Of a DNA stretch of 64,000 nucleotides, positions 1 through 8,869 are shown piece by piece. Where the stretch lies: NCBI RefSeq assembly GCF_022758885.1, contig NZ_JALEBH010000001.1:992001-1056000 (forward strand), given 5' to 3'. The notes under the pieces are model-generated. The model saw only the letters and a list, made by a program, of their open reading frames with translations, made no database searches and was not told where the DNA came from. The position numbers and the translations under genes were made by a program. Numbering within the stretch: position 1 is the first letter of the stretch; each line of letters starts with the position of its first letter. The DNA is from Sphingobium sp. BYY-5 (GTDB lineage Bacteria > Pseudomonadota > Alphaproteobacteria > Sphingomonadales > Sphingomonadaceae).

Positions 1-1356
1 GCTGTTCCACATCTGCAAGCGCCCATCGGCGGAAAAGACGCCGATCGATTCGAACAGATTGTCGAACGTCGCGGTGCGGACCCGGAGCAGCGTATCGCGC
101 GCGCTGGACAATTGCACCTGCTCGGTCCGGTCCTCGAAGATCAGCAGTAGGCCGCCGTCGGGCAAAGGCTGGGCATAGACGCGCAGATGCGTACCGTCCT
201 GCAACAGCCAGTTTTCCTCCAGCGGATCGGGAGACAGGAACCAGTCACGCCGCTCCGCGCGCCAGGCGGGAAAGTCGCGATGCTCCGGCAGGCGACGGGC
301 GTCGCGCATCTGGTCGAGAACACGTTCGAACAGCGGGGCGTCGGCAAGCGCATCCTGTTGCAGTCCGAACAGGCTGATGAAAGGTTGATTCCAGAAGCGC
401 AACGTGCGGTCCGAACCAAAGCGCGCCACACCGGCGGAAAGCCGATCGAGCAAGTCGCGCTGAGCCGCCTCCAACCGCCGATGTTCGACCCGCGACTGCT
501 CCAGTTCATGCTGGTCGACGGCATAGCCTGCTATGCCAGCCTCCCCCAGGGGCACATCGACGACACGCATCGTGCGGCGCTCGCCCTTGATCGTGGCCGG
601 CACCATCCGGTCGACCAGTTCGTCCCGCGCCATCGCATCCGCCGCAGCCGCTTCGGGCGGCACGCCGCCAACCGACTCGACCAGTTCCGTCCCGTGCATG
701 ATGACATCGCGGGCGTCCTGTCCGTCCACGGCACGGACATAGGCGCTGTTGACCAGGCTCAACCGCAGATCGGACGTGCGGTGCCACATGGGGAAGGGCG
801 CGGCCTCGACCAACCCCGCCAGCGCCTCCAGCGCCTCCCGCAACTGTTCGACCTGCGTCTTCAGTCCCTGAATTTCACTCTGGCTGTCGGTCGCGTCGAA
901 AATCCAGAGCACAACGCCGCCGCTGCTCGCCAGGTCGGGACCAGCGGGCGCGCCGCGCACCAGCAGCAGGCGTGAAGAGCCGATCCCGCGCACTGGCAGG
1001 GCAAAACTCTTCCCCGCGCGCTGTGCCGATGCAATCTCATGCGCCAGAACCGCACCGTCTTCGGGTTCAAGTCCGCCATCGGGCGCGGTCAGTTCGGATA
1101 CGTAGGTCGGTACGCGGGGCTTGCCCAGCCATTTGGCGAGGCGATCCGCAGCTTCCAGCCGACCGTCGGGATGGATGATGATGGGGGCAGCCGGGGCCGA
1201 CGCCAAGAGAACAGCCAGCCGGTCCAGCTTGCCCTGCGCCTGCGTGCCTTCGCGCCGCATATGCTGCCCACTGGCTAACGCCCAGATCGCGGCGCCCAGC
1301 CAAATCGCCAGAACGATCCCGAAAATGATGGCAGCAAAAGGCGACAGCGTCGTCAT
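1..1356 (-). CDS. PAS-domain sensor histidine kinase, N-terminal part (runs off left edge)
   Basis: The reading frame is open from the ATG at 1354-1356 to the first base of the window, giving 452 visible residues; the C-terminal part lies outside. Residues about 5-28 form one hydrophobic membrane segment. A coiled stretch at about 180-200 precedes two PAS-like regions, recognisable by LRLSLVNSAYVRAVDG and LRFWNQPFISLFGL and by a third start at SADGRLQMWNS. The HATPase domain is not visible, so the kinase call is inferred from the PAS layout and from the neighbour: in many alphaproteobacteria such a PAS kinase lies just downstream of ahcY and upstream of tsaE. It lies about 130 bp beyond the ahcY terminator hairpin, so it probably has its own promoter. 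Confidence 0.75.
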   Translation of the reverse strand, partial: MTTLSPFAAIIFGIVLAIWLGAAIWALASGQHMRREGTQAQGKLDRLAVLLASAPAAPIIIHPDGRLEAADRLAKWLGKPRVPTYVSELTAPDGGLEPEDGAVLAHEIASAQRAGKSFALPVRGIGSSRLLLVRGAPAGPDLASSGGVVLWIFDATDSQSEIQGLKTQVEQLREALEALAGLVEAAPFPMWHRTSDLRLSLVNSAYVRAVDGQDARDVIMHGTELVESVGGVPPEAAAADAMARDELVDRMVPATIKGERRTMRVVDVPLGEAGIAGYAVDQHELEQSRVEHRRLEAAQRDLLDRLSAGVARFGSDRTLRFWNQPFISLFGLQQDALADAPLFERVLDQMRDARRLPEHRDFPAWRAERRDWFLSPDPLEENWLLQDGTHLRVYAQPLPDGGLLLIFEDRTEQVQLSSARDTLLRVRTATFDNLFESIGVFSADGRLQMWNS

Positions 1357-1484
1357 GCGCGCGCGTCCCTATTTTGCTGAACCTGCCCGACCCTGTTCAT
1401 AATCGACACCGACCTATCGCAAGTCTGGCGCAGCGGGAAGCGGGTGATGGAAAGATTTGCGCGCCGTAATGGCCGAGCGCCAAG

Positions 1485-1520
1485 AAAAAGGGGGAAGGCG
1501 TTGCCGCCTTCCCCCTTTTT
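1485..1520 (-). terminator. ahcY terminator hairpin
   Basis: A perfect 16-bp inverted repeat (1485-1500 and 1505-1520) with a TTGC loop lies just beyond the ahcY stop. On the minus strand the stem ends in a run of five T, so it fits an intrinsic terminator; the symmetric A/T tails would let it work in both directions. Confidence 0.85.
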
Positions 1521-1528
1521 GTACCGCC

Positions 1529-2947
1529 TTAGTAGCGGTAATGATCCGGCTTGAACGGCCCTTCCACAGGGACGCCGATATAGTCGGCCTGGCGCTGGCT
1601 CAGCTTGGTCAGCTTCACGCCCAGCTTTTCCAGGTGCAGTTCGGCGACCTTCTCGTCCAGATGCTTGGGCAGGACATAGACGTCGTTGCCGTAGGTCTCG
1701 CTCTTGGTCCACAGCTCGATCTGCGCCAGCGTCTGGTTGGTGAAGCTGGCCGACATGACGAAGCTGGGATGGCCGGTGGCGTTGCCCAGATTGACCAGAC
1801 GGCCCTTCGACAGGACGATGATCTTCTTGCCGTCGGGGAATTCGACTTCGTCGACCTGCGGCTTGATCTCGGTCCACTTCATGTTGGACAGACCAGCAAT
1901 TTCGATTTCGCTGTCGAAATGGCCGATGTTGGACACGATCGCCATATTCTTCATGGCGCGCATGTGATCGACGGTCAGGACGCCTTCGTTGCCGGTGGCG
2001 GTGACGAAGATGTCGGCGCGGGGCGCCGCTTCTTCCATCGTCACGACCTCATAGCCTTCCATCGCGGCCTGCAATGCGCAGATCGGATCGACTTCAGTCA
2101 CCATCACGCGCGCGCCGCCGTTACGCAGCGAGGCGGCCGATCCCTTGCCGACATCGCCGAAGCCCGCGACGCAGGCGATCTTGCCGGCCAGCATGACGTC
2201 GGTGCCGCGACGGATCGCGTCGACCAACGATTCCTTGCAGCCGTACAGATTGTCGAACTTCGACTTGGTGACGCTGTCGTTCACGTTGATCGCCGGGAAG
2301 GGCAGCTTGCCCTTCTTCGCCAGTTCATACAGGCGATGGACGCCGGTGGTGGTCTCTTCCGACACACCCTTGATCGACTGGACGGTCTTGGTCAGGAAAC
2401 CAGGACGCTCGGCCAATACGCGCTTGAGGACGGCGACGAAGATTTCTTCTTCCTCGTTCGACGGGGTGAACAGTTCTTCCCCGGCCTCGACGCGGGCGCC
2501 CCACAGCGCGAACATGGTGGCGTCGCCGCCATCGTCCAGGATCATGTTGGCGACGCCGGACTCATCCGTGTGCCAGTCGAAGATGCGCTCGACATAATCC
2601 CAATATTCCTGGAGCGTCTCGCCCTTGATCGCGAAGACCGGCACGCCCGACGCGGCGATGGCGGCGGCGGCATGGTCCTGCGTCGAATAGATGTTGCAGG
2701 TCGCCCAGCGAACCTGCGCGCCCAGCGCGGTCAGCGTTTCGATCAGCACGGCGGTCTGGATCGTCATGTGCAGTGATCCGGTGATGCGCGCGCCCTTGAG
2801 CGGCTGCGACGGGCCAAATTCCTTACGCAGGGCCATCAGGCCCGGCATTTCGGTTTCGGCGATGTCCATCTCCTTGCGGCCGAAACCGGCAAGGCCGATG
2901 TCGGCGATCACATAGTCCTGCGCCTGGGTGGCGGGTGCGGTGGCCAC
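1529..2947 (-). CDS. ahcY: S-adenosyl-L-homocysteine hydrolase
   Basis: AhcY splits S-adenosylhomocysteine into adenosine and homocysteine, removing the inhibitory product of SAM-dependent methylation; it is a cytosolic NAD-dependent tetramer. The 472-residue product carries the family N-terminus [16 protein letters not shown], the glycine-rich NAD motif [10 protein letters not shown] and the conserved C-terminus [11 protein letters not shown] place the start at the GTG at 2945-2947, because a GGAG Shine-Dalgarno lies about 8 nt upstream; an in-frame ATG at 2986 would add 13 residues that look non-conserved. A terminator follows immediately, so it seems to be transcribed alone or with its leader. 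The 137-nt leader between it and yqgE can fold (listed separately). Confidence 0.96.
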   Translation of the reverse strand: MATAPATQAQDYVIADIGLAGFGRKEMDIAETEMPGLMALRKEFGPSQPLKGARITGSLHMTIQTAVLIETLTALGAQVRWATCNIYSTQDHAAAAIAASGVPVFAIKGETLQEYWDYVERIFDWHTDESGVANMILDDGGDATMFALWGARVEAGEELFTPSNEEEEIFVAVLKRVLAERPGFLTKTVQSIKGVSEETTTGVHRLYELAKKGKLPFPAINVNDSVTKSKFDNLYGCKESLVDAIRRGTDVMLAGKIACVAGFGDVGKGSAASLRNGGARVMVTEVDPICALQAAMEGYEVVTMEEAAPRADIFVTATGNEGVLTVDHMRAMKNMAIVSNIGHFDSEIEIAGLSNMKWTEIKPQVDEVEFPDGKKIIVLSKGRLVNLGNATGHPSFVMSASFTNQTLAQIELWTKSETYGNDVYVLPKHLDEKVAELHLEKLGVKLTKLSQRQADYIGVPVEGPFKPDHYRY

Positions 2948-3007
2948 GAGCGTGTCTCCGTTTGGTCTAGAATGTATCTGCGCCACAGGCTCGATCCCAC
3001 GGCAACA

Positions 3008-3042
3008 TGGTTAGCGCCTTACCAAGGGGTAGTCCGCAAGGC
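3008..3042 (-). promoter_or_regulatory. Structured/palindromic element in the ahcY leader
   Basis: About 60-95 nt upstream of the ahcY start, the minus strand carries a foldable element: GCCTT/AAGGC (3016-3020 with 3038-3042) enclosing a smaller ACC/GGT stem. It overlaps a 17-bp near-palindrome (TGGTAAGGCGCTAACCA on the minus strand, 3008-3024). It could be a protein operator or an RNA structure. I do not recognise any known SAM or SAH riboswitch consensus in it. Confidence 0.3.
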
Positions 3043-3084
3043 AACTCAATATAAAGTTTTCTTTATGTCGCCTCGCCAATTGGT

Positions 3085-3645
3085 TCAGGCCGAACCGGCG
3101 CCACCGACCAGATGCGATGAATCGATCCCCGCCGCGGCGAAGATGGCAGATCGTTTGCGGCGAGTCGGTGTGTCGAACAGCAGTTCCTGGTCGCCGGGTG
3201 CAAGGAACCAGCTTTCGCCGGTCATTTCCTGTTCCAATTGCCCTGCTCCCCACCCCGCATAGCCGAGCGCGATCAGATAATGACGCGGACCTCGCCCTTC
3301 CGCGATTGCCTTGAGGATATCGAGCGAGCCGGACAGACCCCACAGATCGCCCACCCGCACCATATCCTGACCCGGCCAGTCGAGCGAATGCAGCACGAAA
3401 CCGCGACGTGGCTCCACCGGCCCGCCGCGCAGGACGGGGATGTCCGGCACGCCGCTGCCGTCTATATCGAAACTGTCCAGCAGATCCCGGAACCGTACGC
3501 CCTCCATCTCCTCACCCACCGCAATGCCCAAGGCGCCCTGGGCATCATGGACGCAAAGCGCAATGACCGAATGATCGAACCGCATGTCTTCCATGCCGGG
3601 TAGGGCGAGCAAGAAATGCCCGCCATAGAAGTTCGCCTGGGTCAT
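3085..3645 (-). CDS. YqgE/AlgH family protein (DUF179)
   Basis: This 186-residue protein belongs to the YqgE/AlgH family, recognisable from the N-terminus NFYGGHFLLALPGMEDMRF, the central RGGPVEPRRGFVLH and GYAGWGAGQLEQE. The molecular function of the family is not established; AlgH was named for an effect on alginate production in Pseudomonas. The start at 3645 (MTQANF) is chosen because the conserved region begins there; upstream codons look unconserved and would run into the peroxiredoxin promoter region. It lies upstream of ahcY in the same direction with a 137-bp gap and is divergent from the peroxiredoxin gene. Confidence 0.9.
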   Translation of the reverse strand: MTQANFYGGHFLLALPGMEDMRFDHSVIALCVHDAQGALGIAVGEEMEGVRFRDLLDSFDIDGSGVPDIPVLRGGPVEPRRGFVLHSLDWPGQDMVRVGDLWGLSGSLDILKAIAEGRGPRHYLIALGYAGWGAGQLEQEMTGESWFLAPGDQELLFDTPTRRKRSAIFAAAGIDSSHLVGGAGSA

Positions 3646-3790
3646 GCGTCGAATATAGATTGCAGTCCGCGCTTGCCAAGGACGGGCAATCGCATGGATG
3701 GGGCGGCACGACATATTCCACGTCCCTCCCTTGACAGGGCGCGCGTCAAGGCCGACCTCCCGGCGCGTCACAGGCCAGGAGACTTGAACC

Positions 3791-4273
3791 ATGACCATTT
3801 CCAAGGGCGATCGCCTTCCTACCACGACTTTCACCAAGATGACCGAGAATGGCCCCGAAGCCGTTCCGTCCGACGATTATTTCGCGGGCAAGACCGTCGC
3901 CATCTTCTCCGTGCCGGGCGCCTTCACGCCGACCTGCTCGGCCAAGCATCTGCCCGGCTTCATCGAGAAGGCGGATGCGCTCAAGGCCAAGGGCGTCGAT
4001 GAAATCGCCTGCACCGCTGTCAATGATGCCTTTGTCATGGGCGCCTGGGGCAAGTCGGCCGGCGCCGAGGGCAAAGTGACCATGCTCGCCGACGGGAATG
4101 GCGACTTTGCACAGGCCGTCGGCCTTACCATGGACGGCAGCAAGTTCGGCCTGGGCACGCGCGGTCAGCGCTTCTCCATGATCGTCAAGGACGGTGTGAT
4201 CGCCGAACTTAACGTTGAAGCGCCGGGCGATTTCAAGGTTTCGTCGGCGGACCATATGCTGGAACAGCTCTGA
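3791..4273 (+). CDS. Prx5-type peroxiredoxin
   Basis: A 160-residue thiol peroxidase of the Prx5/hybrid-glutaredoxin class, which reduces H2O2 and organic peroxides in the cytosol. The peroxidatic cysteine is Cys49 in the motif PGAFTPTC, and the family signature VNDAFVMGAWGK follows at about residues 77-88. A second cysteine, Cys74, is present, but I cannot tell whether it is the resolving one. The gene stands alone, divergent from the yqgE homologue across 145 bp, and is closed by a strong terminator. A TTGAC...GTCAA inverted repeat at 3731-3749, overlapping a possible -35 TTGACA, may be a control site; no regulator can be assigned. Confidence 0.93.
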   Translation: MTISKGDRLPTTTFTKMTENGPEAVPSDDYFAGKTVAIFSVPGAFTPTCSAKHLPGFIEKADALKAKGVDEIACTAVNDAFVMGAWGKSAGAEGKVTMLADGNGDFAQAVGLTMDGSKFGLGTRGQRFSMIVKDGVIAELNVEAPGDFKVSSADHMLEQL

Positions 4274-4283
4274 TCTAGCAAAT

Positions 4284-4319
4284 GGCGCGCCGGATGAATA
4301 ATCCGGCGCGCCTGCTTTT
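4284..4319 (+). terminator. Peroxiredoxin gene terminator
   Basis: An 11-bp GC-rich stem (GGCGCGCCGGA with its complement) with a 7-nt loop is followed by TGCTTTT, 10 nt after the stop codon. This is a classical Rho-independent terminator. Confidence 0.88.
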
Positions 4320-4361
4320 CAGCGTCTTCCTTCCGTCACGCAAAAACGGTAACAGGAGGCG

Positions 4362-5816
4362 ATGACACAAAGCATCGGCAGCGCCGCGGTCGCGCAACTC
4401 GACCGCATCTATCAGACATCCATCGAAAATCTGCGTGAGGCGATGCGGACTTATGCAAGAGATGGCAGCATCCCACCCGTAGAAGCGCGTGCCGACCGGC
4501 GCTTCTGCTATCCTGAACTGCGCATCACCCATCATAGCGACAGCAACGCGCCGCCGCCGGGCCGTTCCTTCGCCCGCCTGTCCAAGCCGGGCCGCTATGT
4601 GACCACGGTCACACGCCCCGCCATGTTCGCCGACTATCTGGCCGAACAGATCGACCTTCTGGTCCGCGACTATGGCGTGGAGGTCGAAACCGGGCTTAGC
4701 GACCAGCAGATCCCCTTCCCCTATGTCCTCGACGGATTGGACATCAGCGCGCTCGACGGTACGCCACCGACCGAACTGGCCCGCTATTTCCCGGCGACCG
4801 AACTGGCAGAGATCGGCGACGAGATCGCCGATGGCCTCTTCATCGTTGATGCCGATGGCGACCGGCCGCTGGCCCTGTTTGACGGCCTGCGCACCGATTT
4901 CTCGCTGGCGCGCCTGAAACATTACACCGGCACGCCCGCCGAACATGTGCAGCGCTACATCCTGTTCACCAACTATCATCGCTATGTCGATGAATTCGTG
5001 GCCTGGGCCTGCGCGGAGTTGCAGCGCGAAGGCAGCCGTTTCACAGCCCTGTCGGGTGCCGGTGGCGTCTATGTGACTCCCGAGACGGCGGACCCGGCGG
5101 GCATGATCGCCGACAGCGCCTGGCGCAAGCACCAGATGCCGGCCTATCATCTGATCGCGCCCGACCGCAGCGGCATCACCCTGGTCAACATCGGTGTCGG
5201 CCCGGCCAACGCCAAGACGATCTGCGACCATCTGGCCGTCGTCCGTCCCGAAGCCTGGCTGATGATCGGCCATTGCGGCGGCCTGCGCCCCAGCCAGCGC
5301 ATCGGCGACTATGTGCTGGCCCACGCCTATCTGCGCGACGACAAGGTGCTGGATGACATGCTGCCGCCGGAAATCCCGGTGCCGGCGATCGCGGAGGTGC
5401 AGGTTGCGATGGCGACCGCGGCCGAAGCCATATTGGGCGGCAACAATCCGGAGGATTTCAAGCGCCGTCTGCGCACTGGGACGGTCGTGACAACCGACGA
5501 CCGCAACTGGGAATTGCGCTATTCCAGCTCGGCCCTGCGGTTCAGCCTGTCACGCGCCGTCGGCATCGACATGGAATCGGCAACGATCGCGGCTCAGGGC
5601 TATCGCTTCCGCGTGCCCTACGGCACTTTGCTCTGCGTTTCGGACAAGCCTATCCATGGCGAACTGAAGCTGCCGGGTCAGGCCAATCGCTTCTATGAGG
5701 AAGCGATTTCGGGGCATCTGCGTGTCGGTCTGATGGCCTGCGAACTGCTCCGCCAGGAGGGAGCAAAGCTGCACAGCCGCAAGCTGCGCGCTTTCAATGA
5801 GCCGCCATTCCGTTGA
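4362..5816 (+). CDS. amn: AMP nucleosidase
   Basis: Amn hydrolyses AMP to adenine and ribose 5-phosphate and helps balance the adenylate pool. The 484-residue length matches bacterial Amn, with an N-terminal AMP nucleosidase-specific domain (about 1-180) and a C-terminal nucleoside phosphorylase-like domain. The latter shows VNIGVGPANAKTICDHLAV and GHCGGLRPSQRIGDYVLA in the middle, and VGIDMESATIAAQGYRFRVP and LCVSDKPIHGELKLP near the end. An AGGAGG ribosome binding site sits just before the ATG at 4362. The gene is flanked by a terminator upstream and a convergent diguanylate cyclase gene 12 bp downstream. Confidence 0.95.
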   Translation: MTQSIGSAAVAQLDRIYQTSIENLREAMRTYARDGSIPPVEARADRRFCYPELRITHHSDSNAPPPGRSFARLSKPGRYVTTVTRPAMFADYLAEQIDLLVRDYGVEVETGLSDQQIPFPYVLDGLDISALDGTPPTELARYFPATELAEIGDEIADGLFIVDADGDRPLALFDGLRTDFSLARLKHYTGTPAEHVQRYILFTNYHRYVDEFVAWACAELQREGSRFTALSGAGGVYVTPETADPAGMIADSAWRKHQMPAYHLIAPDRSGITLVNIGVGPANAKTICDHLAVVRPEAWLMIGHCGGLRPSQRIGDYVLAHAYLRDDKVLDDMLPPEIPVPAIAEVQVAMATAAEAILGGNNPEDFKRRLRTGTVVTTDDRNWELRYSSSALRFSLSRAVGIDMESATIAAQGYRFRVPYGTLLCVSDKPIHGELKLPGQANRFYEEAISGHLRVGLMACELLRQEGAKLHSRKLRAFNEPPFR

Positions 5817-5828
5817 GCCTGTGCCGGG

Positions 5829-6977
5829 TCAGGCCGCAGGGCGCGCTATGCTGACCCGGTTCTTGCCATCCTTCTTCGCGGTATAAAGGGCATCGTCGGC
5901 GCGGGCCACCATGTCTTCCAGCCGCATGTCGGTGCCGATAAGCTCCGCCACGCCAAAGCTGGCGCGCAATCGTGTGTTCGGAATCCGGGGCAGCAAAAGG
6001 TGACTGACTTCAGCGCGCACCCGCTCCATGACGTCGGCCGCTGCGCCAGCGCTGCTATCCTGCAACAAAAGCCCAAACTCGTCGCCACCCATGCGGCCGA
6101 CAACATCGCCTCTGCGCACTGCGAGGGTTAGGAGTTGCGCAAAACCCTGCAACGCCTGATCCCCGGCGATATGACCATGGCTGTCGTTCAGCGCCTTGAA
6201 CCCATCGAGATCGCAGACGACGAGCGCCAGCGGACGTTGATGACGCCGTGCCTGCGCAATGGCGCGTTCGGCGGCTTCATCCAGGCCGCGGCGATTGAGA
6301 ACCTGGGTCAGAGGATCGTGCCGCATCTGCCGACGCAGTTGCTGCGCCAGATCGCCGGCAACCACCAGAACTGCGGCGACCCCGGTGCCGACATAGATGG
6401 ACGGCATAAACAGACTGAGGATCGCGCGATATAGCTCCTTGCCTTCCTCTGGCCCGCGGATGAGGATAGCTGATCCGGCCAATGCCATCTGCGCGACGGC
6501 AAAGGCAATCAGAAGCGAGAAGAAGGCGAGTTCAGGTGTGGTGAAGCGGCGCCCCTTAGGCCAAAGCAATATGGCGCTGATCCCCATCAATACGCCGACA
6601 TAGGTCGGGGTAATCATGCCCTGCATGGCTTGGCTGCCCATCGGCGAGATAGCGATAGCGGTCGCCCCAATCGCGATCAAAGCCGGAATGGCAAACAGCC
6701 GGACCGAAACAGTTCGGCCCGATCGTTGCCGAATGCCGATGGCCAACAGCGTGGCGCTGGTCACTAATCCGACACCGGCCAGGGTGAACAATGGCCCGCT
6801 TTGCAGAAAATAGCCGCCGGCATTGGCCAGCCATTGAAAAACGGCCACGGCATAAGATGCCGTCCAGGTCAGGACATGCTTCTGGCGCCCGAAATGCAAC
6901 CAGGCGACCGCCATGGCGATAGCCATGACGACGCTGGAACCGAACAACAGGGAAAGGACAACGATTGACACGCTCAT
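5829..6977 (-). CDS. Membrane-anchored GGDEF diguanylate cyclase
   Basis: The product (382 aa) has about six hydrophobic segments in residues 1-210 and a GGDEF domain in 218-380. The domain begins with DPLTQVLNRRGLDEA and carries an intact active-site GGDEF at 297-301. An RxxD inhibitory site (RRGD, 288-291) stands at the usual distance, so feedback inhibition by c-di-GMP is expected. It should make c-di-GMP from GTP at the inner membrane. No recognisable periplasmic sensor domain is present, so the input signal is unknown. It is transcribed alone, convergent with amn; the peptidase gene upstream on the same strand ends 31 bp before its start. Confidence 0.93.
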   Translation of the reverse strand: MSVSIVVLSLLFGSSVVMAIAMAVAWLHFGRQKHVLTWTASYAVAVFQWLANAGGYFLQSGPLFTLAGVGLVTSATLLAIGIRQRSGRTVSVRLFAIPALIAIGATAIAISPMGSQAMQGMITPTYVGVLMGISAILLWPKGRRFTTPELAFFSLLIAFAVAQMALAGSAILIRGPEEGKELYRAILSLFMPSIYVGTGVAAVLVVAGDLAQQLRRQMRHDPLTQVLNRRGLDEAAERAIAQARRHQRPLALVVCDLDGFKALNDSHGHIAGDQALQGFAQLLTLAVRRGDVVGRMGGDEFGLLLQDSSAGAAADVMERVRAEVSHLLLPRIPNTRLRASFGVAELIGTDMRLEDMVARADDALYTAKKDGKNRVSIARPAA

Positions 6978-7008
6978 GCATCAGCCGTTTACCAAGATTT
7001 ACTCGCGC

Positions 7009-8817
7009 TTACCAGCCGCAGGACTTGCCCTTGTTCTGCGTAGTCAGCCATTTTTGTAACGGCGCGAAATAATTCACCAAAGCCTTTCCAGACATCTCAC
7101 GACTGCCGGTGAAGGCCTGCAGCGCGTCGGGCCAGGGTTTTGATGCGCCCATTTCCAGCATGGCGTTGAGCTTCGCGCCGACTTCCTTGTTGCCATAGAA
7201 GGAACAACGGTGAAGTGGCCCCTTCCAGCCGGCCTGCTTGCACGCGGCCTCATAGAATTGGAATTGCAGCACGCGGGCCAGGAAATAGCGGGTATAGGGG
7301 GTGTTGCCGGGGATATGATATTTTCCGCCCGCGTCGAACTTCGTTTCGTCACGGGCTACGGGCGGGATGATGCCCTGATATTGAAGACGCAGGTCGGTCC
7401 AGCTCTTTTCATATTGGCTTTCCGGAATCGATCCGTCGAACACGCCCCAGCGCCATTTGTCGATCAGCAGGCCGAAGGGCAGGAACGCTACCTTGTCCAT
7501 CGCCTGCCGCAACAGCAGACCCAGATCCTTGTCCGCGCCGGGAACCTTCGCGGGATCAAGCAGGCCGATCTTCACCAGATAGTCGGGGGTGATCGACAGG
7601 GCGACGAAATCGCCGATCGCTTCATGGAATCCGTCATTGGCGCCATCCAGATAGAGCGGCTTCTGGATCTGATAGGCACGCTGGTAATAATTATGGCCCA
7701 GCTCGTGATGGATGGTCACGAAATCGTCGCCATTGACCTTCGTGCACATCTTGATGCGGATGTCGTTCTTGTTGTCCAGATCCCAGGCCGAGGCGTGGCA
7801 GACGACTTCGCGATCGCGCGGCTTGACGATCTGCGAACGGTCCCAGAAGCTCTGCGGCAGTTGTTGAAAGCCGAGCGAGCTGTAAAATCCTTCACCTGCC
7901 TTCACCATCTTGACGGGATCATAGGCTTTGGCCTTGAGCAAGTTGGTCACGTCATAGCCCAGGTCGCCCGCCCCCTGCGGCGCGACGATATCGTAGATAT
8001 TGCCCCATTCCTGCGCCCACATATTGCCCAGCAGGTCAGCGCGGATCGGGCCGGTCCTGGGCTGGACGGCGTCGCCATATTTCTCGTTGAGCTTCGTGCG
8101 GGTGTAGCAGTGCAGCTCGTCATAGAGCGGTTTCACCTCCGCCCAGATCTTGTCGGTCAGCTTGGCGAAATCGTCGGCGGGCATATCATATTTGGACCGC
8201 CACATGACGCCAGTGTCAGCAAAGCCCAGCTCCTTGGAACCGGCATTGGCGATGCTCACCAGCTTGGCATAATCCTGCCGCATCGGTGCGCCGACATTGT
8301 CATGCCAACTGACCCACATTTCCTTGAGTTCTGCGGGGTTGCGGTTCTCCCCCATCTGCTCTTCGATATCGCTGCCGTTGATCGGCTGCCCCTTGAGCGT
8401 ACCCTTGCCTTTGCCATAGGCGGACTGGAGTTTCGTCGCGAGGTCGTTCAGTTCCTCCGCCGCGCCCGGCGTTGTCGGCGCGGGCAGAGTCAGCGCGGTG
8501 CGCAGCAGCGTCAGCCGGCGCTTCGTCTCCTCGCTCAGGCCCGGCGCGGTTGCGAACTTGGCGGCGTCCAGCGCGTAATCGACCCGCATCTTGGTGTCGA
8601 TCGCCCCGAAATAGGAAGCTATCGCGTCGGTATCGTCAGTGAGGTAGGTCGCGTTGATCCAGGCCGCCCGGCTGCTGACAATCGACTGGTCGAACAAGCT
8701 CTGTTCGGCCTTGGCGAGGAAGGCTTCGGCGTCGGCCGCAGTCGGTGTTTGCTGCGCCATCACCGGCGAAACAACAAGGGCGGCCGCAAGCGCGGCCAGC
8801 GAAATAGCGATTTTCAT
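7009..8817 (-). CDS. M2 family metallopeptidase (ACE-like peptidyl-dipeptidase), secreted
   Basis: The 602-residue product has a clean Sec signal peptide (MKIAISLAALAAALVVSPVMAQQ) and resembles bacterial homologues of angiotensin-converting enzyme. The zinc motif HHELGH is visible, followed by NYYQRAYQ and the downstream glutamate region FHEAIGD. The family removes C-terminal dipeptides in a zinc- and often chloride-dependent way. It probably acts in the periplasm on imported peptides. The gene lies 52 bp downstream of an alpha/beta hydrolase gene in the same orientation, with an AGGGGAA-type ribosome binding site. Confidence 0.93.
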   Translation of the reverse strand: MKIAISLAALAAALVVSPVMAQQTPTAADAEAFLAKAEQSLFDQSIVSSRAAWINATYLTDDTDAIASYFGAIDTKMRVDYALDAAKFATAPGLSEETKRRLTLLRTALTLPAPTTPGAAEELNDLATKLQSAYGKGKGTLKGQPINGSDIEEQMGENRNPAELKEMWVSWHDNVGAPMRQDYAKLVSIANAGSKELGFADTGVMWRSKYDMPADDFAKLTDKIWAEVKPLYDELHCYTRTKLNEKYGDAVQPRTGPIRADLLGNMWAQEWGNIYDIVAPQGAGDLGYDVTNLLKAKAYDPVKMVKAGEGFYSSLGFQQLPQSFWDRSQIVKPRDREVVCHASAWDLDNKNDIRIKMCTKVNGDDFVTIHHELGHNYYQRAYQIQKPLYLDGANDGFHEAIGDFVALSITPDYLVKIGLLDPAKVPGADKDLGLLLRQAMDKVAFLPFGLLIDKWRWGVFDGSIPESQYEKSWTDLRLQYQGIIPPVARDETKFDAGGKYHIPGNTPYTRYFLARVLQFQFYEAACKQAGWKGPLHRCSFYGNKEVGAKLNAMLEMGASKPWPDALQAFTGSREMSGKALVNYFAPLQKWLTTQNKGKSCGW

Positions 8818-8869
8818 GGAGTTCCCCTTATCGGTTATGAGGGGAAGGTGGCTTCCTCCGGCGATCCAG

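Noticed and set aside
1457..2776. A 439-codon open frame on the plus strand
   Set aside because: Antisense of ahcY, and it runs through the ahcY terminator hairpin.
2948..3084. Known SAH, SAM-II or SAM/SAH riboswitch upstream of ahcY
   Set aside because: None of the conserved sequence blocks of these classes could be matched by eye; only generic stems are visible.
3731..3749. Oxidative-stress regulator box upstream of the peroxiredoxin gene
   Set aside because: The TTGAC-N9-GTCAA repeat is symmetric, but does not fit an OxyR-type consensus and there is no nearby regulator.
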